Below, piece by piece: positions 23,607-35,911 of a stretch of DNA of 64,000 bases; position 1 is the first letter of the stretch, and the number at the start of each line of letters is the position of its first letter. Position numbers and translations under genes: made by a program. Origin of the DNA: Mycobacterium sp. 155 (GTDB lineage: Bacteria > Actinomycetota > Actinomycetes > Mycobacteriales > Mycobacteriaceae). A model generated the notes under the pieces. That model had not been told where the DNA came from and did no database searches. It worked only from the letters and a program-made list of their open reading frames with translations. The DNA lies in NCBI RefSeq assembly GCF_000373905.1, contig NZ_KB892705.1, forward strand, positions 1,815,909-1,879,908, given 5' to 3'.

Positions 23607-24188
23607 TCACAACGAGTCGACGAACAGCTTGTGGATGCGCCGGTCGCCGGTCATCTCCGGATGAAACGACGTCGCGAGCACCGGTCCCTGACGCACCGCC
23701 ACGATGTGGTCGGCAGCCCGGGCCAACACCTGCACGTCAGGTCCTACCCGCTCCACCCACGGCGCCCGGATGAACACGGCATGTACCGGAGTGTCGAGAC
23801 CCTCGAAGTCGATTTCGCCTTCGAAGGAGTCCACCTGTCGGCCGAATGCGTTGCGGCGCACAGTCATGTCGATGGCTTTCAGCGGCACTGCGGCGCGCCC
23901 CTCGACTCCGGCGTCGGCGATCTCGGTGGCTAGCAGGATCATCCCGGCGCAGGACCCGTAGCAGGGCAGACCGTCGGCAATGCGCGCCCGTAACGGTTCC
24001 AGCAGATCGAATTCCCGCAGCAGATGACTCATCGCGGTGGATTCCCCGCCGGGGATCACCAAGGCGTCAACCGCTTCCAGTTCGGACAGTCGACGAACCG
24101 TACTCGCCTCTGCCCCGGCCGCACGCAGGGCAGCCAGGTGTTCTCGGGTGTCGCCCTGAAGGGCCAGCACCCCCACATGCTTGGTCAT
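23607..24188 (-). CDS. pdxT: Pyridoxal 5'-phosphate synthase glutaminase subunit PdxT
   Basis: The 193-residue class I glutamine amidotransferase supplies ammonia to PdxS for PLP synthesis. The nucleophile Cys is in [11 protein letters not shown] and the His/Glu pair in [21 protein letters not shown] forms the oxyanion region. ATG 24188 overlaps the tesB stop as ATGA and has GGAAGAAA upstream; the ORF extension to 24593 lies in tesB. It is the last gene of pdxS-tesB-pdxT, equivalent to Rv2604c. Confidence 0.96.
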   Translation of the reverse strand: MTKHVGVLALQGDTREHLAALRAAGAEASTVRRLSELEAVDALVIPGGESTAMSHLLREFDLLEPLRARIADGLPCYGSCAGMILLATEIADAGVEGRAAVPLKAIDMTVRRNAFGRQVDSFEGEIDFEGLDTPVHAVFIRAPWVERVGPDVQVLARAADHIVAVRQGPVLATSFHPEMTGDRRIHKLFVDSL

Positions 24189-25033
24189 TTTTCTTCCGAA
24201 GGCGTGAAATCCCGTTGGTAGCGGGTCAGCCCCTCTTGCATCACGGCCGCCACCATCTCGCCGGACCTGTTGAAGATCTTGCCCTGGGTCAAGGAACGCC
24301 CGCCGCACGCCGACGGCGACGATTGGTCGTAGAGCAGCCATTCGTCGGCCCGGAACGGCCGCATGAACCACATGGCGTGGTCCAGGGAGGCCACCATCAG
24401 ATGCTTGCGCACACCGAGGTGGTTGACCTGTGCCGAGCCCAGCAGCGTGAGGTCGCTCATGTAGGCCAGCGCGCAGATGTGCAGCACATGGTCGTCGGGC
24501 AGCGGGTCGCGGTGACGGAACCACACCTGCTGCTGAGAGGCCTTGCCGGGCACCTTGTGCACCTGGTCGCGCGGCACGATGCGGACATCCCACTCGGCGA
24601 ACTGCGCGAACCCGGCGTCGTCGAACGCTCCACCGGACCGAAAGCCGGGCAGATCATCCGGCGGTGGCGCCTCCGGCATAGCGTCCTGGTGCTCGATGCC
24701 GGTCTGGCGGGTCTGAAACGAGGCCGACATCGAGAAGATCGTCTCGCCGTGCTGGACGGCGAGGACCCGCCGGGTGCAGAACGAGCCGCCGTCGCGCACC
24801 CGCTCGACCAGGTAGACCGTGGGCGTGGTGGCATCGCCGGGGCGCAGGAAATAGCCGTGCAGCGAATGCACCTGGAAGCGCGGGTCGACGGTGCGCACCG
24901 CGGAGACCAGCGACTGTCCCGCTACATGACCGCCGAACGTGCGCTGCAGGAAACCCGACTCCGGGCTGAACACGCCACCGCGATAGATATTGACCTCGAG
25001 CTGCTCCAGATCGAGGATCTCTTCAATCGCCAT
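24185..25033 (-). CDS. tesB: Acyl-CoA thioesterase II
   Basis: The 282-residue double-hotdog TesB enzyme hydrolyses acyl-CoA. The family blocks [29 protein letters not shown] and [22 protein letters not shown] are present, the last holding the catalytic Asp region. Its ATG directly follows the pdxS TAA with no gap and its stop overlaps pdxT, so it is embedded inside the PLP synthase operon, as in M. tuberculosis (Rv2605c). Confidence 0.95.
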   Translation of the reverse strand: MAIEEILDLEQLEVNIYRGGVFSPESGFLQRTFGGHVAGQSLVSAVRTVDPRFQVHSLHGYFLRPGDATTPTVYLVERVRDGGSFCTRRVLAVQHGETIFSMSASFQTRQTGIEHQDAMPEAPPPDDLPGFRSGGAFDDAGFAQFAEWDVRIVPRDQVHKVPGKASQQQVWFRHRDPLPDDHVLHICALAYMSDLTLLGSAQVNHLGVRKHLMVASLDHAMWFMRPFRADEWLLYDQSSPSACGGRSLTQGKIFNRSGEMVAAVMQEGLTRYQRDFTPSEEK

Positions 25034-25981
25034 TTACCAGCCGCGCTCGGCGAGCCGATGCGGCTGGGCGATGTCTTCCACGTTGATGCCGACCATGGCC
25101 TCCCCCAGCCCGCGCGACACCTTGGCCAGCACATCGGGGTCGTCGTAGAACGTGGTGGCTTTCACGATCGCCGCGGCCCGCTGAGCCGGGTTGCCCGACT
25201 TGAAGATGCCTGAGCCCACGAACACGCCCTCGGCGCCCAGCTGCATCATCATCGCCGCGTCGGCCGGAGTGGCGATACCGCCGGCGGTGAACAGCGTGAC
25301 CGGCAGCTTTCCGGCCCGGGCCACCTCGACGACCAGGTCATACGGTGCCTGCAACTCCTTGGCGGCGACGTAGAGCTCGTCCTCGCTCAGCGACGTCAGC
25401 CCACGGATCTCCCCGCCGATCTTGCGCATATGGGTCGTCGCGTTGGACACATCCCCGGTGCCGGCCTCGCCCTTGGAGCGGATCATCGCCGCACCCTCGG
25501 TGATCCGGCGCAGCGCCTCACCCAGATTGGTCGCGCCACACACGAACGGCACAGTGAACTTCCACTTGTCGATGTGGTTGGTGTAATCGGCCGGGGTGAG
25601 CACCTCGGACTCGTCGATGTAGTCCACACCCAACGCCTGCAGGATCTGCGCCTCGACGAAATGCCCGATCCGCGCCTTGGCCATCACGGGAATCGTCACC
25701 GCCTCGATAATGCCTTCGATCATGTCGGGGTCACTCATGCGCGACACGCCACCCTGGGCACGAATGTCGGCAGGCACTCGCTCCAGTGCCATGACGGCCA
25801 CCGCACCCGCGGCCTCGGCGATCTTCGCCTGCTCGGGAGTGACGACGTCCATGATGACGCCGCCCTTGAGCATCTCAGCCATGCCACGCTTGACGCGCGC
25901 GGTACCGGTCTGACTCGTTGCACCGTTCTGCACCGCCCCAGCAATCCCCCGATCGCTGCGCTCTTGCCCGCCGATTTCCAC
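25034..25981 (-). CDS. pdxS: Pyridoxal 5'-phosphate synthase lyase subunit PdxS
   Basis: The 315-residue TIM-barrel enzyme builds PLP from ribose 5-phosphate, glyceraldehyde 3-phosphate and ammonia from PdxT. Conserved blocks are [32 protein letters not shown] and [20 protein letters not shown] with the catalytic lysines. I chose GTG 25981, preceded by GGAGGAGATAGCA; TTG 25996 overlaps that ribosome site. Confidence 0.96.
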   Translation of the reverse strand: MEIGGQERSDRGIAGAVQNGATSQTGTARVKRGMAEMLKGGVIMDVVTPEQAKIAEAAGAVAVMALERVPADIRAQGGVSRMSDPDMIEGIIEAVTIPVMAKARIGHFVEAQILQALGVDYIDESEVLTPADYTNHIDKWKFTVPFVCGATNLGEALRRITEGAAMIRSKGEAGTGDVSNATTHMRKIGGEIRGLTSLSEDELYVAAKELQAPYDLVVEVARAGKLPVTLFTAGGIATPADAAMMMQLGAEGVFVGSGIFKSGNPAQRAAAIVKATTFYDDPDVLAKVSRGLGEAMVGINVEDIAQPHRLAERGW

Positions 25982-26043
25982 TGCTATCTCCTCCAATTGC
26001 TACTGATTCAGTCTATCGAGCTGCCAAATCCATCGAATCCGCA

Positions 26044-27108
26044 TCAGCGGATGGTTTGCAGCTCACGATGCGGGGGTGTCCGCGTACTCGTCTGCTCGTC
26101 GGACAAGCGATTGGCCAGGTCAACGGCCTGCCCCAACAGTTCACCCAACTGCAGCGGGTACACGGCCTCCCCGCCGGCGACCAGCTCGGCGATCATTGTT
26201 GCATCGCACCAACGGTGACCGTGGATGTAATGACGTTCCAACGTGGTCCGGCCCGAGGCCGAGGGTTCGAACCGCGGTGTCCGGTGAATGAAGAAGTATT
26301 CCTCGCTGCGGATCACCGATGCATTGAAATCGATCACCGCGTCGCGGCGCCATACCGGCCCGATCAAGGCCGCCGGATCCACCTGCAGGCCGGTCTCCTC
26401 GGTCAGTTCCCGCGCAGCCGCATCCGGCAGTTTCTCGTCCTGCTGGACCGCGCCGCCGACCGTGAACCACCAGCGCGGCGCCGGATTGTCCGGTGCATCG
26501 ATTGCCGGATCGCTGCCACGCAGGAGCAGTACCGCACCCGACTCGTCGAGCAGCACCACGCGCGCCGACATGCGCCGACTGACCGGGCCGGCCGCGACGC
26601 TCGACGCATCTGCGCGCTCGGCAATCTCGAAATAGCTCGGCAGCGCCGCGGTCCCGCCCAGCCGAAGCGTGCGCACGGCCGGACGCTCACGCAGCGCGAG
26701 GGTGTCGCGCACGGCGTCATTGTGGAAACGGCGCGCCAACAGCACTCGCGCCTCGGCGTCGGCCAGCTCGGCGACGAGCGCCACCGGCAGCGATGCCGGG
26801 TCGACGGTTGCCAACGCGGCCGATAGATCGTTCTCGGCCATTTCGCGCGCTGATCGCGGTGCCCGCTCCGCGGCGTCGGCCAGCGCGGCCAGTCGTCTGC
26901 CTTGCGGGCTGCCCGCATACGCATCGACGGCGACGGCGCGGGCCACCACCGCGCGCCGCGCCAGCGCACTGTCAAGTGCCTGCCACGACAAGTCGTAGCG
27001 CACGTGCAACCGGTCCAGCCGGTTGGCGGTCTGAAACGCCCACATCCCCACCAGCAACAGCACCACGACCAGCAGGATCAGGACGCCGACGACGATCTCC
27101 CCGGTCAT
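26044..27108 (-). CDS. Membrane-anchored Nudix hydrolase
   Basis: The 354-residue protein has an N-terminal TM helix (IVVGVLILLVVVLLLVGMWAF), a helical LemA-like region (about 25-145) and a C-terminal Nudix domain with a perfect box, G-AVQQD-E-KLPDAAA-REL-TEETGL (about 218-240). Nudix enzymes hydrolyse nucleoside diphosphate derivatives; the substrate here is unknown. It corresponds to Rv2609c. Its ATG overlaps the pimA stop (ATGA), so it belongs to the PIM operon. No metal-binding Nudix residue is missing. Confidence 0.9.
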   Translation of the reverse strand: MTGEIVVGVLILLVVVLLLVGMWAFQTANRLDRLHVRYDLSWQALDSALARRAVVARAVAVDAYAGSPQGRRLAALADAAERAPRSAREMAENDLSAALATVDPASLPVALVAELADAEARVLLARRFHNDAVRDTLALRERPAVRTLRLGGTAALPSYFEIAERADASSVAAGPVSRRMSARVVLLDESGAVLLLRGSDPAIDAPDNPAPRWWFTVGGAVQQDEKLPDAAARELTEETGLQVDPAALIGPVWRRDAVIDFNASVIRSEEYFFIHRTPRFEPSASGRTTLERHYIHGHRWCDATMIAELVAGGEAVYPLQLGELLGQAVDLANRLSDEQTSTRTPPHRELQTIR

Positions 27109-28274
27109 GAAGCTGAACCTCCGGCCGCGGCACCCTTGACCGCGGTCCCGGCGACCCGCACCTTCGTCCCAGCGCCCGCGACGGTTTCGTAGACTCTCAT
27201 GATCTCGCCGGCCACGACCGACCAGTCGTAGCGGCGGACCCGCTCGGTGGCGGCAGCGATGTAACGGGCTCGGGCCGCGTCGTCATCGAGGACGTCGATC
27301 AAGCCTTCGGCAAGAGCGTCTGCATCGTCCACCGGGACGAGTCGACCCACGCGGCCATCGTCGAGGACACGCCGGAAGGCGTCCAGATCGCTTGCCACCA
27401 CGGCGGTGCCTGCGGCCATCGCCTCGACCAGGACGATGCCGAAGCTCTCTCCGCCGAGATTCGGTGCGCAGTACACGTCGGCACTGCGCATCGCGGCCGC
27501 TTTGATGGTGTCATCGACCTGGCCGAGGAACCGTAAATGTGACGCGAGATCGCCGGCCTGCTCCCGCAACGCGTTCTCGTCACCGCGCCCGACGATGAGG
27601 ATCTCGATGTCGGCGAACCGCTCGACGAGTTTCGGCAGGGCACCGAGCAACACGGCCATGCCCTTGCGGGGCTCGTCGAATCGGCCGAGGAACAGCACCG
27701 TGCGACCCGGCCGCGGATAGCCGTCGAGCGGTGAGGCCCCGGCGAACGACGCCACGTCGACACCGTTGGGGATCTCCACCGCGTCCGAACCGAGCGCCTC
27801 CATCTGCCAGCGCCGCGCCAGGTCGGACACGGCGATGCGGCCGACGATCTTCTCGTGCAGGGGTCGGAGGATCCCCTGGAACACCGACAGGGTCAGCGAT
27901 TTCGTCGTCGAAGTGTGAAACGTCGCGACGATCGGCCCCTCGGCGATGTTCAGCGCCAGCATCGACAGGCTCGGCGCATTGGGTTCGTGCAGGTGCAGCA
28001 CGTCGAAGTCACCGTGCCGCAGCCACTTCTTGACCATCCGGTGAGTCGCCGGCCCGAATCGCAGCCGTGCGACCGAGCCGTTGTACGGGATCGGCACAGC
28101 CTTGCCGCCAGACACCACGTACTCGGGCAGCGCGGCGTGGGCGTCAGCAGAAGTCGGGGCGAGAACGCTGACCTCGTTGCCGGCCGCACGCATCACCTCG
28201 GCAAGCTGCAGCACATGGGATTGCACGCCGCCGGGTACGTCGAACGAGTACGGGCAGACCATCCCGATTCGCAT
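27105..28274 (-). CDS. pimA: Phosphatidyl-myo-inositol mannosyltransferase PimA
   Basis: The 389-residue GT4 enzyme transfers the first mannose from GDP-mannose to phosphatidylinositol, the committed step of PIM, LM and LAM synthesis. The N-terminal MRIGMVCPYSFDVPGGVQSHV with the glycine-rich acceptor loop and the C-terminal LGGESFGIVLVEAMAAGTAVV EX7E region match mycobacterial PimA. It starts 3 bases after the stop of a 10-codon mini-ORF that itself overlaps the patA stop. Confidence 0.96.
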   Translation of the reverse strand: MRIGMVCPYSFDVPGGVQSHVLQLAEVMRAAGNEVSVLAPTSADAHAALPEYVVSGGKAVPIPYNGSVARLRFGPATHRMVKKWLRHGDFDVLHLHEPNAPSLSMLALNIAEGPIVATFHTSTTKSLTLSVFQGILRPLHEKIVGRIAVSDLARRWQMEALGSDAVEIPNGVDVASFAGASPLDGYPRPGRTVLFLGRFDEPRKGMAVLLGALPKLVERFADIEILIVGRGDENALREQAGDLASHLRFLGQVDDTIKAAAMRSADVYCAPNLGGESFGIVLVEAMAAGTAVVASDLDAFRRVLDDGRVGRLVPVDDADALAEGLIDVLDDDAARARYIAAATERVRRYDWSVVAGEIMRVYETVAGAGTKVRVAGTAVKGAAAGGSAS

Positions 28275-28277
28275 CGC

Positions 28278-28310
28278 TCAGCTCCGTCGCTTCTTCGCGC
28301 AAGCGCTCAT
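28278..28310 (-). CDS. Mini-ORF MSACAKKRRS in patA-pimA junction
   Basis: The patA stop and this ATG overlap as TGATGA (minus strand). The 10 codons encode MSACAKKRRS and the TGA stands 3 bases before the pimA ATG. The first 19 bases (ATGAGCGCTTGCGCGAAGA) are identical to a segment at the thrS 3' end. It may relay ribosomes from patA to pimA. Peptide function is not implied. Confidence 0.35.
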   Translation of the reverse strand: MSACAKKRRS

Positions 28311-29230
28311 CAGGTGCCTAACCGGGCGCGGCGCTCGTCCGAAAGGTCCGCCAGCCACTGAGGCTGCATCATGTGCCAGTCGGCGGGGTGCGCGGCGATG
28401 TTCTTGGCGAACTGATCGGCCAGCGCCTGGGTGATGATCCCGACGTCACCAGACGATGTGTCGAGCGGATCGAAGATCTCGACCACACAGTCGTCGCCGT
28501 CGTAGTAGACGTGCGTCGGGTGCAGCGGGGCACCGGTCTCGATGGCAAGCTTGGCCGATCCGGCCGGCATCCGGGTGGGTTCGCCGAAGAAGTCGACCTC
28601 GACACCGCTGCGAGTCAGATCCCGCTCGGCCATCAGGCATACGATCCTGTTGTCGCGCAAGCGCTCTGAAAGCAGCTCGAAGGGCGGCCGTTCCCCGCCG
28701 GACAGTGGGAATACCTCGAAGCCGAGGCTCTCGCGGTACTCGATGAAGCGCCGGTACAGCGATTCGGGCTTGAGCCGTTCGGCGACCGTGGCGAAGGTGC
28801 CGTACCGGCTCACCAGCCAGACACCGCCCATGTCCCAGTTCCCGCTGTGCGGAAGCGCAAGAATGCCACCGCGGCCGGCGTCGTGCGTGACCTTGAGCCT
28901 GTCCGCGCCGATGACCACTTCGTCGAGGCGCCGGGCGACGGCGGGCAGATCCATCGACGGCAGGCGAAAGGCTTCCCGCCAGTATCGCGCATAGGACGCC
29001 AGCGATTCCCGCATGAGGTCGCCGGACACCTCGGCGGGCGGCACCCCGATGACGCGGGCCAGGTTCTTGCGCAGTTGGTCGGGCCCGCCACCGAGCGACG
29101 CATACCACGCCCCGACGTCGAACATGTTGCGGGCCATCGACTCCGGCATGGCGCGCACCAGTTGCCAGCCGGCCGCGTAGCCCATATCGGTCATCCGCCC
29201 GCTGAACGGCATCCGGCTGGTGATCGTCAC
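28310..29230 (-). CDS. patA: Phosphatidylinositol mannoside acyltransferase
   Basis: The 306-residue protein belongs to the HtrB/LpxL-type lysophospholipid acyltransferases and acylates the first mannose of PIM on the cytoplasmic face. The HX4D motif is HSGNWD; a second conserved block is LMAERDLTRSGVEVDFFG. Start GTG 29230 overlaps the pgsA stop (GTGA); the ORF extension to 29356 lies inside pgsA. Orthologue of Rv2611c. Confidence 0.94.
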   Translation of the reverse strand: MTITSRMPFSGRMTDMGYAAGWQLVRAMPESMARNMFDVGAWYASLGGGPDQLRKNLARVIGVPPAEVSGDLMRESLASYARYWREAFRLPSMDLPAVARRLDEVVIGADRLKVTHDAGRGGILALPHSGNWDMGGVWLVSRYGTFATVAERLKPESLYRRFIEYRESLGFEVFPLSGGERPPFELLSERLRDNRIVCLMAERDLTRSGVEVDFFGEPTRMPAGSAKLAIETGAPLHPTHVYYDGDDCVVEIFDPLDTSSGDVGIITQALADQFAKNIAAHPADWHMMQPQWLADLSDERRARLGT

Positions 29231-29898
29231 CGCTCGCTCTGCTCGTTCGACTCGGCGGGGTGGGCCGGGTGCAGCGGTTCCATGGCGCCGGGCGAGGTAC
29301 GCACCGCGTGCAGCCGCTGCGCCACGGTGACCACACTGGCCACCGCGAGGACCCACATCGCGACATCCACCAGCCAGGGCACGTGCAGGAACGACACCCC
29401 GGACAGGCCCGCGCCCAGCAGCACGATCACCAAGCGCTCGGGGCGCTCGATGATGCCGCCGTCACCGCGCAGGCCGCTGGCCTCTGCCCGTGCCTTGATG
29501 TAGGAGATCACCTGGGAGGTGATCAGGCAGATCAGCGTCGCGACCACCAGCGACGGCCTGTCTGAACCGAAAGCCGCCCACCACAACAGACCGGCGAACA
29601 CCGCGCCGTCGGCGATCCGATCGCAGGTTGCGTCGAGCACCGCGCCGAACCGGCTTCCGCCGCCTCGTTCGCGGGCCATCGCGCCGTCCAGCATGTCCGC
29701 GAGCACGAAGACGGCCACAGTGAACGCACCCCACCACAGCTGCCCGATCGGGAACAGCGTCAGCGCGGCGGTCACCGAGCCTGCGGTGCCGACGATGGTG
29801 ACCATATCGGGGGTCAGGCCCGCACGCAGCGCCGCCTTGGCCACCGGACGGGACACCTTGACGTAGGCGGCCCGACTCATCAGGAACAGGTTGCTCAC
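29227..29898 (-). CDS. pgsA: Phosphatidylinositol phosphate synthase (CDP-alcohol phosphatidyltransferase)
   Basis: The 223-residue enzyme transfers a phosphatidyl group from CDP-diacylglycerol to inositol phosphate. It has about six TM helices and the complete family signature D-ML-DG-AM-AR-ERGGGSRF-G-AVL-D-ATC-D at about residues 67-92. GTG 29898 overlaps the HIT gene stop (GTGA). It supplies the lipid substrate for the PimA and PatA steps encoded just downstream. Matches PgsA1 (Rv2612c). Confidence 0.95.
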   Translation of the reverse strand: MSNLFLMSRAAYVKVSRPVAKAALRAGLTPDMVTIVGTAGSVTAALTLFPIGQLWWGAFTVAVFVLADMLDGAMARERGGGSRFGAVLDATCDRIADGAVFAGLLWWAAFGSDRPSLVVATLICLITSQVISYIKARAEASGLRGDGGIIERPERLVIVLLGAGLSGVSFLHVPWLVDVAMWVLAVASVVTVAQRLHAVRTSPGAMEPLHPAHPAESNEQSER

Positions 29899-30482
29899 CG
29901 GTCCACTCCCGCCGGGCCCGACTGCTTGGCCCATTCCGTGGCCAGCAGCACCCGGGTTTCGCGCAGCAGCTGTGGAATCACCTTGGCGCCGCCGACGATC
30001 GTGATGAAGTTGGCGTCACCGCCCCAGCGCGGCACCACGTGCATGTGCAGGTGGTCGGCCAGCGAACCGCCCGCCGACGTGCCGAGGTTGAGCCCGACGT
30101 TGAAGCCGTGCGGCCGGGAGACGGCCTTGATCACGCGAATCGCCTTCTGGGTGAACGTCATGAGCTCGGCGCTCTCCTCGGCGGTGAGGTCCTCCAGCTC
30201 CGACACCCGCCGGTACGGCACCACCATCAAGTGCCCCGGGTTGTACGGGTACAGGTTCAGCACCGCGTATACCTGTTGCCCGCGGGCCACCATCAGACCG
30301 TCCTCGTCGGACAGTTCCGGGATGTCGGTGAACGGTTCCGACGACCCGGCCGACCCGACCTTGTTGTCGTTCTTGACCGCATCGGCGATGTAGCTCATCC
30401 GGTACGGGGTCCACAGTCGCTGCAGATGGTCGGGGTCGCCGACACCGTGGTCGACGATGGTCCGCTCGTCGGGATCGGTCAC
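29895..30482 (-). CDS. HIT family nucleotide hydrolase/transferase
   Basis: The 195-residue protein carries the histidine triad [10 protein letters not shown] and the upstream block [18 protein letters not shown]. It resembles Rv2613c, described as an Ap4A phosphorylase-type HIT enzyme. GTG 30482 overlaps the thrS stop (GTGA); the ORF extension lies inside thrS. Its place between thrS and pgsA fits removal of Ap4A, a by-product of aminoacyl-tRNA synthetases, though that link is inference. Confidence 0.92.
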   Translation of the reverse strand: MTDPDERTIVDHGVGDPDHLQRLWTPYRMSYIADAVKNDNKVGSAGSSEPFTDIPELSDEDGLMVARGQQVYAVLNLYPYNPGHLMVVPYRRVSELEDLTAEESAELMTFTQKAIRVIKAVSRPHGFNVGLNLGTSAGGSLADHLHMHVVPRWGGDANFITIVGGAKVIPQLLRETRVLLATEWAKQSGPAGVDR

Positions 30483-32578
30483 GTCGGGGCTACCTGGCTC
30501 TTCGCGCAAGCGCTCATCGCCGTTACCGCGTTGACCAATTCGGCTGTCGGAACGGCATTCTCACGCCGCTCGACCCATTCGGCGATGGCGTCGAATGCTT
30601 GCTCGCGGGGCACGCCGTTGATCTGGGTACGGTCCCCGAACCGGAACGAGACGGCGCCGGCCTCGACATCCTTGTCACCCGCCAGGAGCATGAACGGCAC
30701 CTTCTGGTTGGTGTGGTTGACGATCTTCTTGGCCATCCGGTCGTCACTGGCATCCACCTCGACGCGGATACCACGCGACTTCAGCTGGGCGGCAACGTCG
30801 TACAGGTAATCCAGGTGCGCATCGGCCACCGGGATGCCGACCACCTGAACCGGGGCCAGCCACGCCGGGAACGCTCCCGCGTAATGCTCGGTGAGCACCC
30901 CGAAGAACCGCTCGATCGAACCGAACAGCGCCCGGTGGATCAACACGGGCCGCTGCCGGCTGCCGTCGGCGGCGGTGTACTCCAGCTCGAACCGGTCGGG
31001 CATGTTGAAGTCCAGTTGGATCGTCGACATCTGCCAGTTGCGCCCGAGCGCATCCTTGACCTGCACCGAGATCTTGGGCCCGTAGAACGCCGCGCCGCCC
31101 GGGTCGGGCACCAGGTCCAGGCCGGACGCCTCGGCCACCTCACGCAGGGTGTTGGTGGCCTCCTCCCAGATCTCGTCGGAGCCGACGTACTTCTCCGGGT
31201 CCTTGGTGGACAGCTCCAGGTAGAAGTCGTCGAGGCCGTAGTCACGCAACAGGTCCAGCACGAACTGCAACAGCCGGGTGAGCTCGTCACGCATCTGCTC
31301 ACGCGTGGTGTAGATGTGCGCGTCGTCCTGGGTCATGCCACGCACCCGGGTCAGGCCGTGGATGACGCCGGACTTCTCGTAGCGGTAGACGCTGCCGAAC
31401 TCGAAGAGCCGCAACGGAAGTTCCCGATAAGAGCGGCCCCGCGACCGGAAGATCAGGTGGTGCATGGGGCAGTTCATGGGCTTGAGGTAGTAGTCCTGCC
31501 CCGGCTTACGAACCGAACCGTCTTCGTTGAACTCCGCGTCGATGTGCATCGGCGGGAACATGCCGTCGGCGTACCACTCCAGGTGCCCCGAGGTGATGTA
31601 GAGGTTCTCCTTGGTGATGTGCGGGGTGTTGACGAACTCGTAGCCCGCCTCAAGGTGCTTGCGGCGCGAGTAGTCCTCGAGTTCGCGACGCACCACGCCG
31701 CCCTTCGGATGGAAAACCGGTAGGCCCGAACCCAACTCGTCGGGGAAGCTGAACAGGTCGAGCTCCACGCCGAGCTTGCGGTGATCGCGGCGCTGGGCCT
31801 CCTCGATGAGCTCGAGATGCTTGTCGAGGGCTTCCTGCGATTCCCACGCGGTGCCGTAGATGCGCTGCAGGCTCGCATTGTTCTGGTTGCCGCGCCAGTA
31901 AGCCGCTGAGCTGCGGGTCAGCTTGAATGCCGGGATGTGTCTGGTGGTCGGGATGTGCGGACCGCGACACAGATCGCCCCAAACCCGTTCTTTGGTGCGG
32001 GGATTGAGGTTGTCGTACGCGGTGAGCTCGTCGCCGCCCACTTCCATCACTTCGTCCAGGTTGTCTGCGGCACCAGATTTGTCGTCGACCAGCTCCAGCT
32101 TGTAGGGCTGGCCGGCGAGTTCCCGACGGGCTTCGTCCTTGGACGTGTAGACCCGCCGATCGAACAGCTGACCGTCCTTGACGATCTTCTGCATCCGCTT
32201 CTCGAGCTTTTCCAGATCCTCGGGCGTGAACGGCTGCGGGACGTCGAAGTCGTAGTAGAAGCCGTCGACGATGGGCGGCCCGATCCCGAGCTTGGCCTCG
32301 GGGAAGAGATCCTGCACGGCCTGCGCGAGCACGTGCGCACACGAGTGTCGGATCACGCTGCGGCCGTCGTCGGTATCGGCGGCGACCGGGGTCACCTCGA
32401 CATCAGCATCGGGGATCCAGGACAGGTCACGCAGCCGGCCGTCGGCGTCGCGCACCACCACGATGGCATCGACGGCACCGCGCTGCGGCAGCCCCGCCTC
32501 GCGGACCGCCGCCCCGGCGGTAGTCCCGGCAGCGACCCGGATCGGGGCTGCGGGGGCGGAGCTGGCGGCGGCGCTCAT
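30479..32578 (-). CDS. thrS: Threonyl-tRNA synthetase
   Basis: The 699-residue class II synthetase has an N-terminal TGS domain, the second additional domain with [25 protein letters not shown], the catalytic core (KPMNCPMHH zinc Cys; [12 protein letters not shown] motif 2; [13 protein letters not shown] motif 3) and an anticodon-binding domain. ATG 32578 follows GGAGAG; the ORF extension to 32644 is not needed. The last 13 residues ([12 protein letters not shown]) derive from a junction element also seen before pimA and are probably not part of the fold. Confidence 0.97.
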   Translation of the reverse strand: MSAAASSAPAAPIRVAAGTTAGAAVREAGLPQRGAVDAIVVVRDADGRLRDLSWIPDADVEVTPVAADTDDGRSVIRHSCAHVLAQAVQDLFPEAKLGIGPPIVDGFYYDFDVPQPFTPEDLEKLEKRMQKIVKDGQLFDRRVYTSKDEARRELAGQPYKLELVDDKSGAADNLDEVMEVGGDELTAYDNLNPRTKERVWGDLCRGPHIPTTRHIPAFKLTRSSAAYWRGNQNNASLQRIYGTAWESQEALDKHLELIEEAQRRDHRKLGVELDLFSFPDELGSGLPVFHPKGGVVRRELEDYSRRKHLEAGYEFVNTPHITKENLYITSGHLEWYADGMFPPMHIDAEFNEDGSVRKPGQDYYLKPMNCPMHHLIFRSRGRSYRELPLRLFEFGSVYRYEKSGVIHGLTRVRGMTQDDAHIYTTREQMRDELTRLLQFVLDLLRDYGLDDFYLELSTKDPEKYVGSDEIWEEATNTLREVAEASGLDLVPDPGGAAFYGPKISVQVKDALGRNWQMSTIQLDFNMPDRFELEYTAADGSRQRPVLIHRALFGSIERFFGVLTEHYAGAFPAWLAPVQVVGIPVADAHLDYLYDVAAQLKSRGIRVEVDASDDRMAKKIVNHTNQKVPFMLLAGDKDVEAGAVSFRFGDRTQINGVPREQAFDAIAEWVERRENAVPTAELVNAVTAMSACAKSQVAPT

Positions 32579-32662
32579 CGGGGACTCTCCTAGGGTTGCG
32601 GGGCGCAATACGATCGCGACCATGCTATCGGTGGGGCGGCCCACGCCCCGAGCCCGCTGGGG

Positions 32663-33025
32663 TCAAGGCTGCCCAGGTTTGAGCCGCACAAACAGCGCGT
32701 CGGCCTCCATGGGCACGTCGTCGCCGTCGCAGAGCCGTTCGACCACGAAGATCTTGCTGTCCTCAATGCCCTCGATACCAGCGTTCACCTGCAGTTCTTT
32801 CTCGATCGGCAGGATCCTGCGCTGGCGCGGATACGCGTGAGCCTCGCGGCGGTGACGTGGGTCCGGCGGGTTGAAGCCTCTCCGCCGCGACGCGCGACGG
32901 AACGGCCGCCGTGTCGGGTTGCACGACGTGACACCTTCGGGGCGGAACTGTGACTGCGGCCTCACGGTGACTGGGCGAAGCGGCGACGCGATCAATCGAT
33001 GAAGCAGAACGTCTAACCGTCGCAC
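32663..33025 (-). CDS. Small hypothetical protein, possibly a gene remnant
   Basis: The 120-codon frame is Arg-rich at the N-terminus, but its last 55 residues (from RQRRILPIEKELQ to LKPGQP) use codons with G or C in third position almost throughout, as real genes here do. I recognise no family. The start is uncertain (GTG 33025 lacks a ribosome site), so it may be the 3' end of a decayed gene. It ends 84 bases upstream of thrS. Confidence 0.4.
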   Translation of the reverse strand: MRRLDVLLHRLIASPLRPVTVRPQSQFRPEGVTSCNPTRRPFRRASRRRGFNPPDPRHRREAHAYPRQRRILPIEKELQVNAGIEGIEDSKIFVVERLCDGDDVPMEADALFVRLKPGQP

Positions 33026-33094
33026 CGCGGCCGTTCACTTGTCGGCCTCCCATTGCCGGTTTGCTGTGCATGTCCAGCTGCCAGACTGCCCGCC

Positions 33095-35581
<2,487 letters not shown>

Positions 35582-35600
35582 CCCCCAACGTCACGCTCAC

Positions 35601-35692
35601 TAGCTCCCCCAGCGTCACTAGCTCCCCCAGCGGTGGCATTGGCGCCCGAGCGTCACGCTGGAGTGGCATTGGCGCCCGAGCGTCACGCTGGA
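35601..35692. repeat. Two kinds of short tandem repeat after glgP
   Basis: A unit starting TAGCTCCCCCAGCG occurs at 35601 and 35619 (18-base period). A perfect 30-base unit then occurs twice, at 35633-35662 and 35663-35692. The 30-base unit contains the small palindrome AGCGT-C-ACGCT. The block begins 19 bases after the glgP stop and could act in 3'-end processing or be a variable repeat locus. Confidence 0.85.
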
Positions 35693-35911
35693 GTGACACC
35701 AAGCGTGCCGCCGGTCTCAGCGCGGCGACGATACCCACGATCCGAACGACCTGAACATCGCGCAGACCAGATAACGCATTTCCGCGATCGTGAATCGTCT
35801 GCGTGGTTTTCGTGAATTTTCCGCACTGGCTTCACATTCGCGAACCTCGCAGCGCCTCGGAGCCCGGAGTGTAACCTGCACGGCGTCAGCACCACAGACG
35901 GGAGTTCCACC
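35693..35911. other. Intergenic stretch glgP to molbindin
   Basis: The spacer from the repeats to the molbindin start has no convincing coding frame. The part before 35912 has a possible -10 (TAACCT, near 35872) and GGGAG about 6 bases before the ATG. Confidence 0.5.

Noticed and set aside
35601..35692. Possible CRISPR array
   Set aside because: Repeats are directly adjacent with no unique spacers and no cas genes are present.
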